Below are positions 39,323 to 50,510 of a stretch of 64,000 nt of DNA, in pieces. Source of the stretch: Tillandsia leiboldiana (Eukaryota; Streptophyta; Magnoliopsida; Poales; Bromeliaceae); contig CM055068.1 in assembly GCA_029204045.2 (NCBI GenBank), positions 38,259,000 to 38,322,999 of the forward strand, in the 5' to 3' direction. The notes below the pieces were generated by a model. That model made no database searches and had not been told where the DNA came from. It saw nothing but the letters and a program-made list of their open reading frames with translations. The position numbers and the translations under genes were made by a program. Numbering within the stretch: the stretch's first letter is position 1; every line of letters begins with the position of its first letter.

Positions 39323-39840
39323 TTTTCCTGACGGAGTTGCTTGACGGTGCTATTTTCCTGGACGGAGTTGCTTGACGGTGCTGTTTTCCTGACGGAGTTA
39401 CTTGACGGTGCTATTTTTCTTAACGGAGTTGTGGACGTAGATGATTGACGGTGCTGTTTTCCTGACGGAGTTGCTTGACTGTGCTGTTTTCCTGGATGGA
39501 GTTGCTTGAGGGTGCTGTTTTCCTGATGGAGTTGTTTGATGGTGCTGTTTTCCTGGACGGAGTTGCTTGACGGTGCTGTTTTCCTCATGGAGTTGCTTGA
39601 CGGTGCTGTTTTTTTGGACGGAGTTGCTTGACGGTGTTGTTTTCCTGGCGGAGTTGTTTGACGGTGCCGTTTTCCAGCACGGAGTTGCTTGACGGTGTTG
39701 TTTTCCTGACGGAGTTGCTTGACGGTGTTGTTTTCCTGGAGGGAGTTGCTTGACGGTGCTGTTTTCCTGACGGAGTTGCTTGACGGTGCTGTTTTCCTTG
39801 ACGGAGTTGCTTGATGGTGTTGTTTTGCTTGACGGAGTTG
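39323..39840 (+). repeat. 30-bp tandem array in element C 5' LTR
   Basis: About 17 units of 29-31 bp, each with GAGTTGCTTGACGGTG and CTGTTTTCCT. Variants include GATGG, GGTGTTG and a unit with GTGGACGTAGATGATT. The minus-strand frame across it (Lys-Thr-Ala-Pro-Ser-Ser-Asn-Ser repeats) is an artefact of the period. Confidence 0.9.
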
Positions 39841-42012
39841 GTCTCGCAGACGGTTTTGGTTTCGGGGGTGGACGTTCGTGGGTCCACTTAGCCATTTTTC
39901 GTCGCGGTGGTCGTCGTAGTGACGGTAGAGGCTCGTGTCGCCGTCCGAAGATCTGTTTCTTGTTTCGATCCGTTCCTTCATCACCAGGGCATCATCGGTT
40001 GAGCGCGGTTCGGTTCTGTTTGGGAGCACCACTAGAGTACATGGTTCGCTGTTTCAGGTGGGTGCACCCTTAGAACCCCTTTATCGCATAATTTGATATA
40101 GTTTCATGGTTTATCATATCAAAAAATATTATGGGTATTATGATGGGTATTTTGACCTCCGGATGATGAATATCGCGGTAAAAGACTTTTGGACGGTTTG
40201 TCCCTATCCGAACGATGGCATGGTCGTTCGGGCCATACTTATGAACGGTGCGACTATTCAGAATCCGGAAGGTGGTTCCGATAAATGGGAACAAAGTGGT
40301 TTTTGGCACAGTGGGCGGGACCACTAAATTGTCGGTTAATGGAAAACTAGATATTTGTTATTGGTGGACCTTGGGTAGGTCTGAATGATTCACAGGTGTT
40401 CGGGAAGGAGTCATGGACTCAGGTTGACCATCCGGTAGAGATGGGTATCCCGATCGGAAGACGGGAACACTGGCAAATCGGTAACATCTGACCTTGCTTC
40501 TTTGTATTATTATTTCCTCATGACTAGTGTGTGTTAGTAGGATAGTTGTCTATCACGATTATTGTGACGACCTAATATACTATGATATATCTTTTTACCG
40601 AAGGGTGTGCATTGAACACGGACTTTGTGTAGCTTATCCGACCGTTGGGCGGCATAAGCAGGGGAAAGTGCACTTTTCAGGAATAAAACAACATAAGCCA
40701 TATGATGATAAAACAAAAGATATTTAGGGGTGGATTCTTGTTATCATAATTGACTGGCGTGTCGGTTTCTTCTATACATAACATGGGCGACTGTTCGTCG
40801 CAGGTCGAGGGTTCGGTTTTGATATACATAACTTGGGCGACTGTAGTCGCAGAGACAGGATTGTTTTGGTTATTTGATCGTCATGCTCAAGGCGCTTTTC
40901 ATGCACACCAGCAGTTTGGCCACTGCGCGGGTGTACTTTTCCGGAGAGGTGGTCTGTTGGACCCGTGAACCCCACACGGCAATGTACGTGGGGGCCCCTT
41001 GTGGCTTTTTGCGGTGCTGCACTCGTGAAGTTGGGGGTAACCTTGCACCAGGTTCTGAGCTGGACTGTTCTTTTGCTTGAGGTCGATAGACCGACATGGC
41101 GGTATATCGGATGATAGTGATGTGGTATTATTGGCGGGTACGATGGATGACATTGCCCGTGGTCGATAGACCGACATGGCGGCATGTCGGATGACAGTGA
41201 TGTTTCTCCTATCATGGATTGATCGGTAGCGGTACAGTGCTCGAGTGTTCAAGATACGGTTTGGGTTTATTTTGCTACTATAGTACCTTGTTTGCACTAT
41301 ATTTATAGTTGTTACCATTTATACTATCATGGTTTATGTCACTGACTCCCACTATGTGACAGGTTCAGTCGGGAATGGGGATCAGGATGGTGGTGAGGAT
41401 GCTACCTAGTGAGGTATAGGTTTTCCTCAGTCAGGTTCTTCTCTCTCTTCCTTTCTTTTGGTTATTTCCTTTCATGGTCGGATATTATGCATGTGGACTT
41501 TGATATTGTGGATGTGTGGATGTTGAGACAATCATGTGATGTTGGATAAACTTACTTTATGAAACTGTGTTTTCGGTTGATGTTTTTATGGATGCGTCGT
41601 GTGGACGCGGGTTTTAAATTAAAAAAAAAAAAAAAGATTTGCGAAAACAACTTTAGAAAACTGAGTGTCGTGTGGGCACTATTTTTAAACCTAATGGAAT
41701 TATCCTTTCAAACAGATTGATGCGCAGGTATGCGCTGTTTTATAAAAATAAGATAATGGTATATTCAAAGCTTCTACTCTGTTAATTATAAATCAAATAG
41801 TGAATGTGGTTGATGTGTTTGTCGTATATGTATTTTGTACATAGGGACGTCGTGCATATATAGGGGAGGCTCTGTCCGATTATATAGAGAGATCTTGTAT
41901 GTGTGGCAGGTCTGTGTACGTGCCAGGGCGGGAGGTCTTTGAAAAAAAAAAATAGTTCCAAGATTCAACTGTTTCCGCTTTAAAATTACTCCCGGGGCGT
42001 GACAGATTAAGA

Positions 42013-42023
42013 TGGTATCAGAG
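42013..42023 (+). other. Primer binding site of element C (tRNA-iMet)
   Basis: TGGTATCAGAG starts 8 nt after the LTR end. The match to the tRNA ends at GAG and is followed by AAAAA, as in element D. Confidence 0.85.
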
Positions 42024-42239
42024 AAAAATGGCATCAACTACGGTTTTCATTGAAATATGTGTCCAACATCCACTAAGTACAATATCACATGCGGTTGACC
42101 TATGGAATAACCTAAGTCTTAGATGCGCGAGAGTGTGGGATTGTTTAGAATTTATTCTCGGTTTAGCACGGGTATTGTGCTGGTGTAGTCGGGTTGTTTT
42201 ATTGTTTCGTTAGTGCGAGTTTGCCTTGTGCTAGGTTTA

Positions 42240-42400
42240 CGGGAGGCGGAAAGGAGGATAGGGTCGAGGCCGACCACCACCGGGTCCTGGATGGTTGCTG
42301 GAAATCAGTTGACTAGGCAACCGGCTCAGGACATGGTGGGTCAGTTGGCGGTGTTCATGCATGGTGCGAATGATAGCGTAGCAGATTATTGTGCTGGTTT
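42240..42400 (+). pseudogene. Gag N-terminal remnant in element C
   Basis: Forward reading gives NQLTRQPAQDMVGQLAVF, close to NQLLRQQLREMAGQLATL of the gag protein of element D at about 49695. No match is visible outside this short coiled-coil stretch, so the gene is dead. It links C and D to one lineage. Confidence 0.55.
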
Positions 42401-44474
42401 ATGTTTTCCAGATCCCTTCCCCTTTTGCCGGCTGTTCTTGTCGACCCAAGTATCGGTGACAGGCGGTGTTAATTTATTACTGCGACGCCCTTAAGGTCGC
42501 CACAGCAGGGTTTGCATAAGGATAGGAGACATCGCCCTCGAATGTTCCTTCGGCAGTGGTTCCTGGACCTACGCCGGGGGCTACTGACAAGGACCCTGTG
42601 AGGGTGACTGTGGCAGCAACCTCCCTCACCCTCTCCACCTTCTCGGTAGGAAGAGATGCTGCTTTTAGTGCGAGGCAGGTTCGGGTGAGGGTAGGTTTGG
42701 CGGATTTAGTGGTACAATCCGCCGGTGGTTACTAGTGACGCGACCGGTCCTTTGGTCGTAGGAAGTGGGTAGATACCCCAGTGTGACGTGTTGGAGGTTT
42801 GTGGTTAGAGGAGCGCGAGCGGTTTCCTTTAGCAATCTTTTTCTTGAGGAGATCGCCCGTACATTGGTGGAAGACAGTGCCCTAGGCTATTCCTTCGGCA
42901 GTGGTTCCTGGACCTATGCCGGGGACTACTGGCGTGGACCCTTAAGGTGCAACTGTGATGACACCACCTCACTCCCGTTTCTACCACTTCTGCGGTTGGT
43001 AATTTAGTAGTCTCCCGTAGGGTTTGTTGCCACGGGTGCACCGTGGCGGGTGTCGTTGAGGAAGTTTCATGTTGGGTTTTACCTGATAGGTTTGTTGGCT
43101 ATTGGTTATAGTGGTTTAGCAGCCAGTTTTCATGACCTGGCCAAGGTATAGGAGAAGGAGAAATTTTCCTATTGTCGTTACCCATAGCCTTGGCTGTTGC
43201 TGTGGTTACTGCGTTGGCATTGGAAAATCTTCATAGTGGATTTTAGGTTTTGTCTGGTTTTAGGTGCATAGGTTGTGGCATGCGAAAGCGTATGCGGTTT
43301 GGTGTTGTTTAACCCCGAGCGTTTCGGAGTGTTGGGTACTCTGGAGCGGGTGTGGATACAATCACCATATTGGTCTCGTGGTCTCTTGAGGTAAGTACCA
43401 ACTGAAAACCCGGAGACATCGATCGCTAGTTCTTGGTGATCGGGAGTGACAGGGTCCTTTGGAGACAGATGTTGGGCTTCACTGGTAGGTTTTGCGAGAA
43501 ATAGTCTTTTTACTTGGAGGCTGGTGTGAGTGGTATCCTTTCGAGTTACGACATGCCGATCCAGTGTCTTCCTGGGAAGGCAAACGTCGTGGTTGTTGCG
43601 TTGAGCAGGAAGGTTTAGGCTCCCAATCATCAGTTTAGTTCATCACCAAGCTGAATGACTTGGTGGCTGGTTTCCAGCGGGTTAGAATGGAGGATGTGCC
43701 TCAGGGCACGGTTGTGCGACTGATGACTCTAGTATTGGAAACTATCCTGCTCAAGCGGAGCTTGGTAGGGTGTGGTGTTAGTAGGATTTTGAGTTCGGGT
43801 AGACCAGTTAGCTTTGTCGGTGTTTTCCCTACCTTTCACTTGTCGTAGCCTCGATCGACTGGAGCAAATGTCGGTCAACGATATTTAGGGACTACATAGA
43901 GTTCCGGCGTCGATCATCTTCAACAAGAATACCCAAAATGCATCTTATTTGTTTTGGGGGAGCAAGGGCTCGTTGGTCCGTTTTTGGTGGTAGAACTGGG
44001 GTGTTTTGACCCATCGTGAGACTTTTGTTTCTGATCTCTCTGAGCCGTCAGAGGAGCTATGCGGACCGGTGGTGTTGTGACTTGGAACCCCAAGTCGGGG
44101 AGCAATTTTACTCAGGTTTGTTCCGGCCAAAAGGGATCAGACGGTTAGGTTTGCGAGGCAAGTTGAGCCCACGGTTTGTCTGAGATCTTGGAGCGGATCG
44201 GTCTAGTAGCATATCGTCCAGCATTACCACCAAGTTTCGACTGGGAATATATGGTGTTTCTGGTGTCAATACTTTGGAGGTGGCTTTTCGGCCACGATGC
44301 GGATCTTGGCACATGAGAGCAGGTAGTTTTGTACCCGACTTTGTCCCTACGTACGGTACAGTGGTTAACCACGGGGGACGTGATTCAACGTGGGGTTAGA
44401 GCCGGAGGTCGAGAGTGTTTTACCAGAGTTGTATTTCTGGTGTACAGTTAAGTTTCGGGGATGAAACTTCTTCT

Positions 44475-44487
44475 AAGGGGGGTGTGA
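44475..44487 (+). other. Polypurine tract of element C
   Basis: AAGGGGGGTGTGA lies immediately before the 3' LTR start. Confidence 0.85.
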
Positions 44488-45877
44488 TGTAATAACAGCA
44501 ATTTTTGAATTTCGGAATCGGTTGTGAAATTTGAATTTTGGATTTTATTTCGTCTTTTTCGAAATTTAAGGAGGGTGTTATTGTTAGCTTTTTGAGAATT
44601 TGACCTTCGGTGCAGTCTTCACCAGATTATTGATGAAGGGTAGATTAAGGGTTGGTCAAACCCGTCCTTGAATCCAGGGTGCGAGTTGCACCAGATTCGA
44701 GGAAAAAACGGGATTTGACGGGTTTGCGGGTTTCCTCCATTTTTGCTCGGACTAACTTTTAGGGTGAAATCTTTGGAGGAAAAGGTCGTCACTTTGTCGG
44801 CATCGTCAAGCGGAGGACGGGGGTGCAATCGGATCACGAATCCGACTTGCGGATCTTTAGAAATGATACATTTAAGTTATCGGGTCCGGGAGTGTGAGTA
44901 TGGGGACTTTCGGTATCCGTTAAGGTTTTTGGTGCATAGGGATCCGTGCTAGCGGTTACGGGACGTTTCGGAAGTTTGGCACGCTTATCGAGAAAATTTG
45001 GTAAAAAAAATCTCTTATAAATATTATGGGATTTGGGACTTTCATAAGTACACAAAATTAAAGAGATTTTATTAATTTGCGAGATTTTCCCAAAAAGATT
45101 TTTAAAGATCGGATTTCTTCTTCGTCCTCGGGGTGCGTGTTGGAGACCGAAACTGAAAACGTCGCCATCACTGGAGACCAGATTTGAAAACACCATCGTT
45201 ACCGGAGATCGGGGTCCCATCGTCTTCTCCTTCGTTTTGCGCACCGGCGATTGGTGTTGTCGTCTCCCTCATCGTCGCGGAGGTGGTGAATGGAGTCGCT
45301 TGACGGTGAGCAAGGCCGCCGCCGCCGTTGCGCTTGTCTCGTGGCCGCCGCCGCTATGCTTCGTCGCCCGACGCCTCGCAGCCCGTGCCACCGCCGCGCG
45401 CGCTGCTATCTGCACAGCTGCACACGCTGCAGCCCTGCTGCCTCTCGCAGGTGGCCTGCGTAGCCGCGCGCCACTGCCCGCGTAGCCGCGCGCCACTGCC
45501 CGCGTAGCTGCACGCCCCGCGCCCCCCGCCCTACCGCGCCACCTGCCGTGCGGAGCCCTCTTGTCCTAGCGCGTGCCGCTCGCGTGCCCTAGCGCCGCGC
45601 CGCCCGAATGCCCTAGCGCAGCGCCTCCCGCGTGCCCTAGCGCCGCGCCGCCGCGCGTGCCCTAGTGCAGCGCCGCCCGAGTGCCCTAGTGCAGCGCCGC
45701 CCGCGTGCCCTAGCGCAGCGCCGCTCGCGTGCCCTTGGGCGCAACGCCCGCTTCGTGCCCTAGCCGCCCGCGCAGCTTCCCTGCGTGCGCCGCCTGCTTC
45801 GTGCCCTAACCGCACGCGCCTCTGCTGCCAGCGCCACGCGCGCCCCTGCAGCCTGCACCGCGCTCCCTCACTGCCTA
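44488..45877 (+). mobile_element. Element C, 3' LTR, first 1390 bp (interrupted by G)
   Basis: Aligns with 37964-39290 of the 5' LTR, starting TGTAATAACAGCAATT. It is cut at 45877 by a minus-strand LTR; the remainder should lie beyond the window. GCCTA (45873-45877) would be the target duplication of the inserted LTR. Confidence 0.85.
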
Positions 45878-46674
45878 TGTCACGCCCCGGCGTCGAAACT
45901 GCGACCCGGGCTCGCCAACAGATCCGCCGCCCATACGGGAAGCCCCGTATAGACGAAGCGACTAACCTGCAAAAGATCAACTATGCTATACAGATATCAG
46001 AGCTGAAAGTAAACTGCGAAAAAGAAGAAAAAATACGACACAAAGCCCTCACCAAAAGTACATAAGTAGCAGTAAAATAAAAGTACAACTCTATACCTCA
46101 CTAAAAAGTCTCTCAACATGAACTCACAAAAAGTAAGGGGTACATCTACTCTCTGGACGATGACTGGTAGGGAACTATCTCGCGACTCCCTTACCTCGAT
46201 CAGAAGAAGCAGCAGCAGGAGCAGCAGGAACAGGAGTAGAAGTCCCTGTGGGAAAAGACACCATGACGGGTGTGAGAACTACGTCCCAAGTAGTTCTCAG
46301 TGGGTGCCGCCAACAAGCCCGACGGTCTGCCCACTAAGTCTACTAGAGGCATAAGGTAACAATATAAAACTGAAATGAAGGGCTGGAAAAGTAACTCTAC
46401 AGCTACTATGCCTCTATCTAGATGCTCAAGAAAATGGAACAGATGGAACATGATGCATCTACTAACACACACAGTATACACACCAAATCTATACTGACTG
46501 TCACAAAGGGTCCAGTCAAACCTGCGCCCACCTACTGCAGCACATCCTCAACAGGACGGGTCTACCGTAGGGTGTCCGTGACTGCCAAAACTGGCCCAGC
46601 CAGAGGGACTGCGTCGACAAGTCGCGATAGCAAGTAACAGGCCCAACTCCGGAGTGGCACTCGAGGGGCGCGAC
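45878..46674 (-). mobile_element. LTR G (family I), 3' end portion, interrupted by element D
   Basis: On the minus strand it ends GCCGGGGCGTGACA at 45878 and aligns with 3443-4230 of A. It includes the hairpin GAGAACTAC/GTAGTTCTC (46274-46298) and the terminal hairpin ATACGGG/CCCGTAT (45933-45950). Element D cuts it after GGGGCGCGAC. GCGAC (46670-46674) is the expected target duplication, whose partner is outside the window. Confidence 0.87.
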
Positions 46675-47050
46675 TGTAGTGATCCGGTCTTCCGGGGTAC
46701 TTTTGACTTACGTGTAGTCGTTTAGGCCTTTAAGTGAAATAGAATTATTCAATTCTTGAAGTTGGCCATTGTGGGACGCTAGTATTTTTCCGCGATTGTG
46801 CGCGGAAAAAGAAAGCCGACGGCGCGATCGGATCTGAAATCCGATATCGGGAACCCCCTGAACGGGATTCAAAGTGATACGGTAATTAGTCGTGCATCGG
46901 AATCCGTGCTAAATATCTTGCACCCATTAGAGATAAGGTGGTTTATCTCGAGGGAGATAATTAATTAGTTAATTAATTATCCCAGACGGAAAATTAATTA
47001 ATTCTCTTACGTACGAATTAAAGAGGAATTAATTAAAGGTAAAGTACGAC

Positions 47051-47059
47051 TATATAAGG
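47051..47059 (+). promoter_or_regulatory. TATA box of element D LTR
   Basis: TATATAAGG follows an AT-rich stretch of repeated TAATTAATT. The sequence downstream is purine-rich with two AAACCCTA motifs, a common feature of plant 5' leaders. Confidence 0.6.
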
Positions 47060-47439
47060 GATCCCGATTATCGGAAAGGAAAAGAAAAAGGAAATAAAAA
47101 CCCTAATCGGAGAGAAGGAAAAACAAAAAGAAAAAGAAAAGACGAAACCCTAGCCGGAAGAAAGGGAAAGGAGAAAGAGAAGGAGCCCGATCTTCCCGGA
47201 CGCCGAACCGAAGACAAGAACACGACCGGACAACCTTCCCGTCGATCTTCGGTTAGTAAAATAATTTATTTAAATTATTTGCGATTTTTGTTCGTTGTCT
47301 TTTTCGTGAGTTCTTGGTTTCTTGTTTTCTCCGTCGTATCCGTCACCGTCGCCGACTTCGTCTCCTTGAAAAGGCGCGGAACGGACGGCGGAGACGCGCG
47401 ATGCCGCTAGGGCATCGCGCGGAGGAGCGTCACGGACGG

Positions 47440-48060
47440 CACCGCACGGGCGCCGCGCGGCCACCGCGCGGACCCGCAACCGTGCGGGTACCGCGCGGAC
47501 GCCGCGCGGCTGCCGTACGGGAGGCACCCGCACGGGCCCGCAATCTTGCGGGCACCGCGCGGGCGCCGTGCGGCTGCCGCGCGGGCGGCCCCCGCGCGGG
47601 CCCGCATCCATGCGGGCACCGCGCGGGCGCCGCGCGGGAGGCACCCGCGCGGGCCCGCACCCGTGCGGGCACCGCGCCGGGCGCCGCGCGGCTGCCGCGC
47701 GGGCGCCGCGCGGCTGCCGCGCGGGCAGCCCCCGCGCGGGCCCGCACCCGTGCGGGCGCCGCGCGGCTGCCGGGCGGGCGGCCCCCGCGCGGGCCCGCAC
47801 CCGTGCGGGCACCGCGCGGGCGCCGCACGGCTGCCGCGCGGGAGGCACCCGCGCGGGCCCGCACCCGTGCGGGCACCGCGCGGGCGCCGCGCGACTGCCG
47901 CGCGGGCGGCACCCGCACGGACCCGCAACCGCGCGGGCGCCGTGCCGGGCCGCACCCGCGCGGGCACCGTGCGGCCGTCGCACGGGCAACCCGCGCGGGG
48001 CACCTCGCCGCGAGGGCATCGTCCGCGGAGATACGCCGCGCGGTTCTGAACCGCGCGGGG
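47440..48060 (+). repeat. GC-rich palindromic tandem array in element D LTR
   Basis: Seven or so units of about 53-65 bp, almost pure G and C. Each is built from GCGCGGGCCCGCACCCGTGC, GGGCACCGCGCGGGCGCCG and GCGGCTGCCGCGCGGG pieces that are themselves palindromic. Every frame is open and rich in Ala, Arg, Gly and Pro. These are not proteins. Confidence 0.9.
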
Positions 48061-49413
48061 CTCCGGCAGACGGCGACGGCGGCTCGGGAATTCCGTTTCG
48101 TCAACCGGACAATGTTGGACTTTTCCGTCAAAAACAAATGAGTAAATCGGGTCTTATGTTTTCGGATGTAAGTACACGCTTTTAACTATAGTTATCCTTG
48201 CGGACTTTCTTTAGGTCCAGACGTGCAGCGGGGGGGCGCGAAAGATTCGAGTGTTCCGATCTCTCTCCAAATAGGTGGGTACGGTTGCTGTAAATACAAC
48301 CAGTGCAGTAAGTGCATCTATCGTCATTAAAGTGCTCTCAATTTATCTAACAAAGTAGATGGACAGTTTAACCTTTCGCATAATGGTGTTATTATCTAAC
48401 AATTGAAGCGGTTGCGGTCGCAATGTTCATGACACGCCGATCTCGGCAAAAAACCGTTTTGGGATGCTGCACGTACACAGGCGGATTGGCCTCCGCATGG
48501 GTGTACTTTTCCGGAAGAGTGGTCTTGTATGACCCGTGTTCCTCACAAAGGGGTGGGAGCCGTGAGGACCCCTTCGCGCCCGCTGGGAATAGCACACCAG
48601 CACCGTGGAAGGGGTTAAATGCATCAAATGAGTGCTTGCGCACGAGGGGAGACTTTGGTCTCTCCGATAAACATTCTGGGGTTGGTGCCCAATTAAATTG
48701 ATAAATCTGGGGTCGGGGCCCAGCTTAATATGTGCAGGGTTTTTAGCGAAATGGTTACGGTGTTTCCGGTTTGCTCCTTATTCCTTATTGTTGTTAGACA
48801 TCTACTTTGTTTGTCACTGACTTTACCCACTCCGTGACAGGCGCTACGAGGGGCGTTACCCGGGAGATTGTTGAGACTGCGTCGCGAGGACCGTAGTCAG
48901 AACGCTTGGTTATTATCATTATCTCATCTCTTTTACGCATGTTAGTTAATTTGCTTGTGAGTAGAAATATTCGTGGACATGTATTACTTGGCACTGTGGA
49001 TGAGTTGTGCTTTTATAGTTTAGTTCTTCTGATGATGTTTCTTATGCGGCATGTTTTCATGATAAACCAAATGATTTCAAAAAGGGTTTTCTCAAAACGA
49101 AGTGCCGTGTGGGCACGGGTTTTGCAAATGCTGGCTTTATCCTTTCTAAACATTGATGTCGCTTTAATATTCCGCTTGATGTAGAATGTCTATTGTATGG
49201 TTGATGGTTGATGATTGTTGTATGTTGTTGTAAATGAGACGCCGTGCATATACAAAGGAGACTCTGTCCGCGGACAGGGAGAATTTTGTGTATGTGGCGG
49301 TCTGGCACGCACCGGGGATGAGGTTTAATGTACCATGTTCAGAGAAAAAAAAAGATACACACGAATTTCCGCTTTGATAGACTCAAAAACCCCCGGGGGC
49401 GTGACAGATTAAA

Positions 49414-49424
49414 TGGTATCAGAG
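49414..49424 (+). other. Primer binding site of element D (tRNA-iMet)
   Basis: TGGTATCAGAG starts 7 nt after the LTR end and is followed by AAAAAC, as in C. Confidence 0.88.
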
Positions 49425-49628
49425 AAAAACAACCATAACCATAGTAGACGTGATCCACATCCACAGTGTAGGGTACCACAAGCAAATTAGACATGAGATA
49501 ACCAAGGTATAGGTGCGTAGTACGTGAGAGTACGGGAAAAAGGGGAACGTAATGTAGGTGTAATCATAAGACAGGGTATTAGGATTATAACCTTAGGGTT
49601 AACGTGGTTTCTTTGTCTATAGCGGACG

Positions 49629-50510
49629 ATGGCCCGGACTAGATCGTCCACCGAGAATGCGGACGCGGACAGAGTGACCCCGACCACCGCAGAGAACCAG
49701 CTCCTCCGACAACAACTGCGGGAAATGGCCGGGCAATTAGCGACGCTGACAGAGCAGGTTCGTCACCTGACGCAGCGACAGGCAACCGCGCCAGCCGAGC
49801 GCGATCCAACCCCTCCGCCCGAAACCACCGCACCCACTACGGGACCGCAAGGGACGGGTGGTACGACGACGAAACAGCCCCCATCCCCAAGGGACGTACC
49901 TACTCCGACGACCATGGGGCCCGTGATGGGAGCGACAACAGGGGAGGCACGAACGACCCCTACTCTCGGGGGGTCCGCCGCTGTAGGAGGGATCACGGAG
50001 CGAAGAACGACGCGAGAAAGGGTCAGGACGAATTTGGCAGGGTTCAAGAAGCATGACCCTCCCACTTTTGAGGGAGAGACGACCGATCCATGGGTCGTCG
50101 AGAAATGGGTGGATACCATGGAAAAACTCTTCGAGGACCTACTGATGGAGGAACACGAGCGGGTTCCACTAGCCGTCCACTTCCTCGAAGGGAATGCACG
50201 CATCTGGTGGAAGACGGTACGCCCGGATCCAACTACAAACGACCCGCTACCGACATGGACGGCCTTTAGAGAGGAACTTTTTGACGCTTTCTTCTCCGAT
50301 AGCGTCAAGCGGCAATTGGAAGACGACCCGAAGAACATTAGACAAGGGAACCGCTCGGTCATGGAATATCAAAGGGAGTTTGTAAGATTGGTTAACTGCG
50401 TCCCGTTTGTTATACGAGATGAACCCCACAAGGCCCGTCTCTTTGTGGACGGGCTCCCCGGGATACTGCAGTGGAGGACGCGATGTCCCAGACCTAGTAA
50501 CGGCAGGTAA
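49629..50510 (+). CDS. gag: Ty3/gypsy Gag protein of element D (C-terminally truncated)
   Basis: 293 codons. The start ATG is the first in the leader, 223 nt after the LTR, and begins MARTRSS. Residues 22-50 are a Leu/Gln-rich coiled-coil segment and 51-115 are Pro/Thr-rich. Residues 136-270 match the retrotransposon Gag domain: PPTFEG (144), the W-V-V-E-K-W helix (155), the WW pair at 193-194, FREELFDAFF (213) and YQREFVRL (247). Gag forms the particle that packages element RNA. The protein stops soon after FVDGLPG (272), where relatives continue to a CCHC zinc knuckle. No CCHC is present here or in the next 300 bp. The frame is otherwise unbroken, so the loss is probably recent. A shortened particle protein cannot be excluded. 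Confidence 0.9.
   Translation: MARTRSSTENADADRVTPTTAENQLLRQQLREMAGQLATLTEQVRHLTQRQATAPAERDPTPPPETTAPTTGPQGTGGTTTKQPPSPRDVPTPTTMGPVMGATTGEARTTPTLGGSAAVGGITERRTTRERVRTNLAGFKKHDPPTFEGETTDPWVVEKWVDTMEKLFEDLLMEEHERVPLAVHFLEGNARIWWKTVRPDPTTNDPLPTWTAFREELFDAFFSDSVKRQLEDDPKNIRQGNRSVMEYQREFVRLVNCVPFVIRDEPHKARLFVDGLPGILQWRTRCPRPSNGR

Larger units (their letters stand above)
37964..42004 (+). mobile_element. Element C, 5' LTR (family II, 4041 bp)
   Basis: It starts TGTAATAACAACAAAT and ends ACTCCCGGGGCGTGACA, followed by a primer site. Contents: a conserved U3 block with GCAATCGGATC and AATCCGA (38124-38144), a TATA-like TTATAAATA (38314-38322), a GC-rich array (38875-39290), a 30-bp tandem array (39323-39840), and a GTGTACTTTTCCGG block (40929) shared with D and E. 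Compared with the 3' LTR it lacks roughly 180 bp near its start (equivalent of 44530-44706). ATGAG (37959-37963) would be the left target duplication. Confidence 0.88.
42005..44487 (+). mobile_element. Element C internal region, decayed (non-autonomous)
   Basis: 2.5 kb with no intact gene. The end GTTTCGGGGATGAAACTTC plus polypurine tract is a changed version of the usual pol end. A short gag trace is at about 42300. Repeated phrases such as CCTTCGGCAGTGGTTCCTGG (42548 and 42892) show an internal duplication of about 345 bp. Confidence 0.75.
46675..49406 (+). mobile_element. Element D, 5' LTR (family II, 2732 bp)
   Basis: It starts TGTAGTGATCCGG and ends CCCCCGGGGGCGTGACA, followed by a primer site. 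Contents: a conserved U3 block (46823-46850), a TATA box TATATAAGG (47051-47059), a GC-rich palindromic array (47440-48060), and the GTGTACTTTTCCGG block (48500) shared with C and E. The 3' LTR is beyond the window. Confidence 0.9.

Noticed and set aside
39097..40032. 311-codon minus-strand open frame with Lys-Thr-Ala-Pro-Ser-Ser-Asn-Ser repeats
   Set aside because: It is a reading of the 30-bp tandem array in the element C LTR. A period divisible by three keeps the frame open; no domain and no support outside the array.
42005..42220. A leader hairpin like that of families I and III in elements C and D
   Set aside because: I searched the 200-250 nt after the primer sites of C and D and found no stem with a palindromic loop of the same form.
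47270..48185. Several overlapping Ala/Arg/Gly/Pro-rich open frames of 167-275 codons on both strands
   Set aside because: All frames are open because the region is almost pure G+C with few possible stops. It is the palindromic LTR array of element D.
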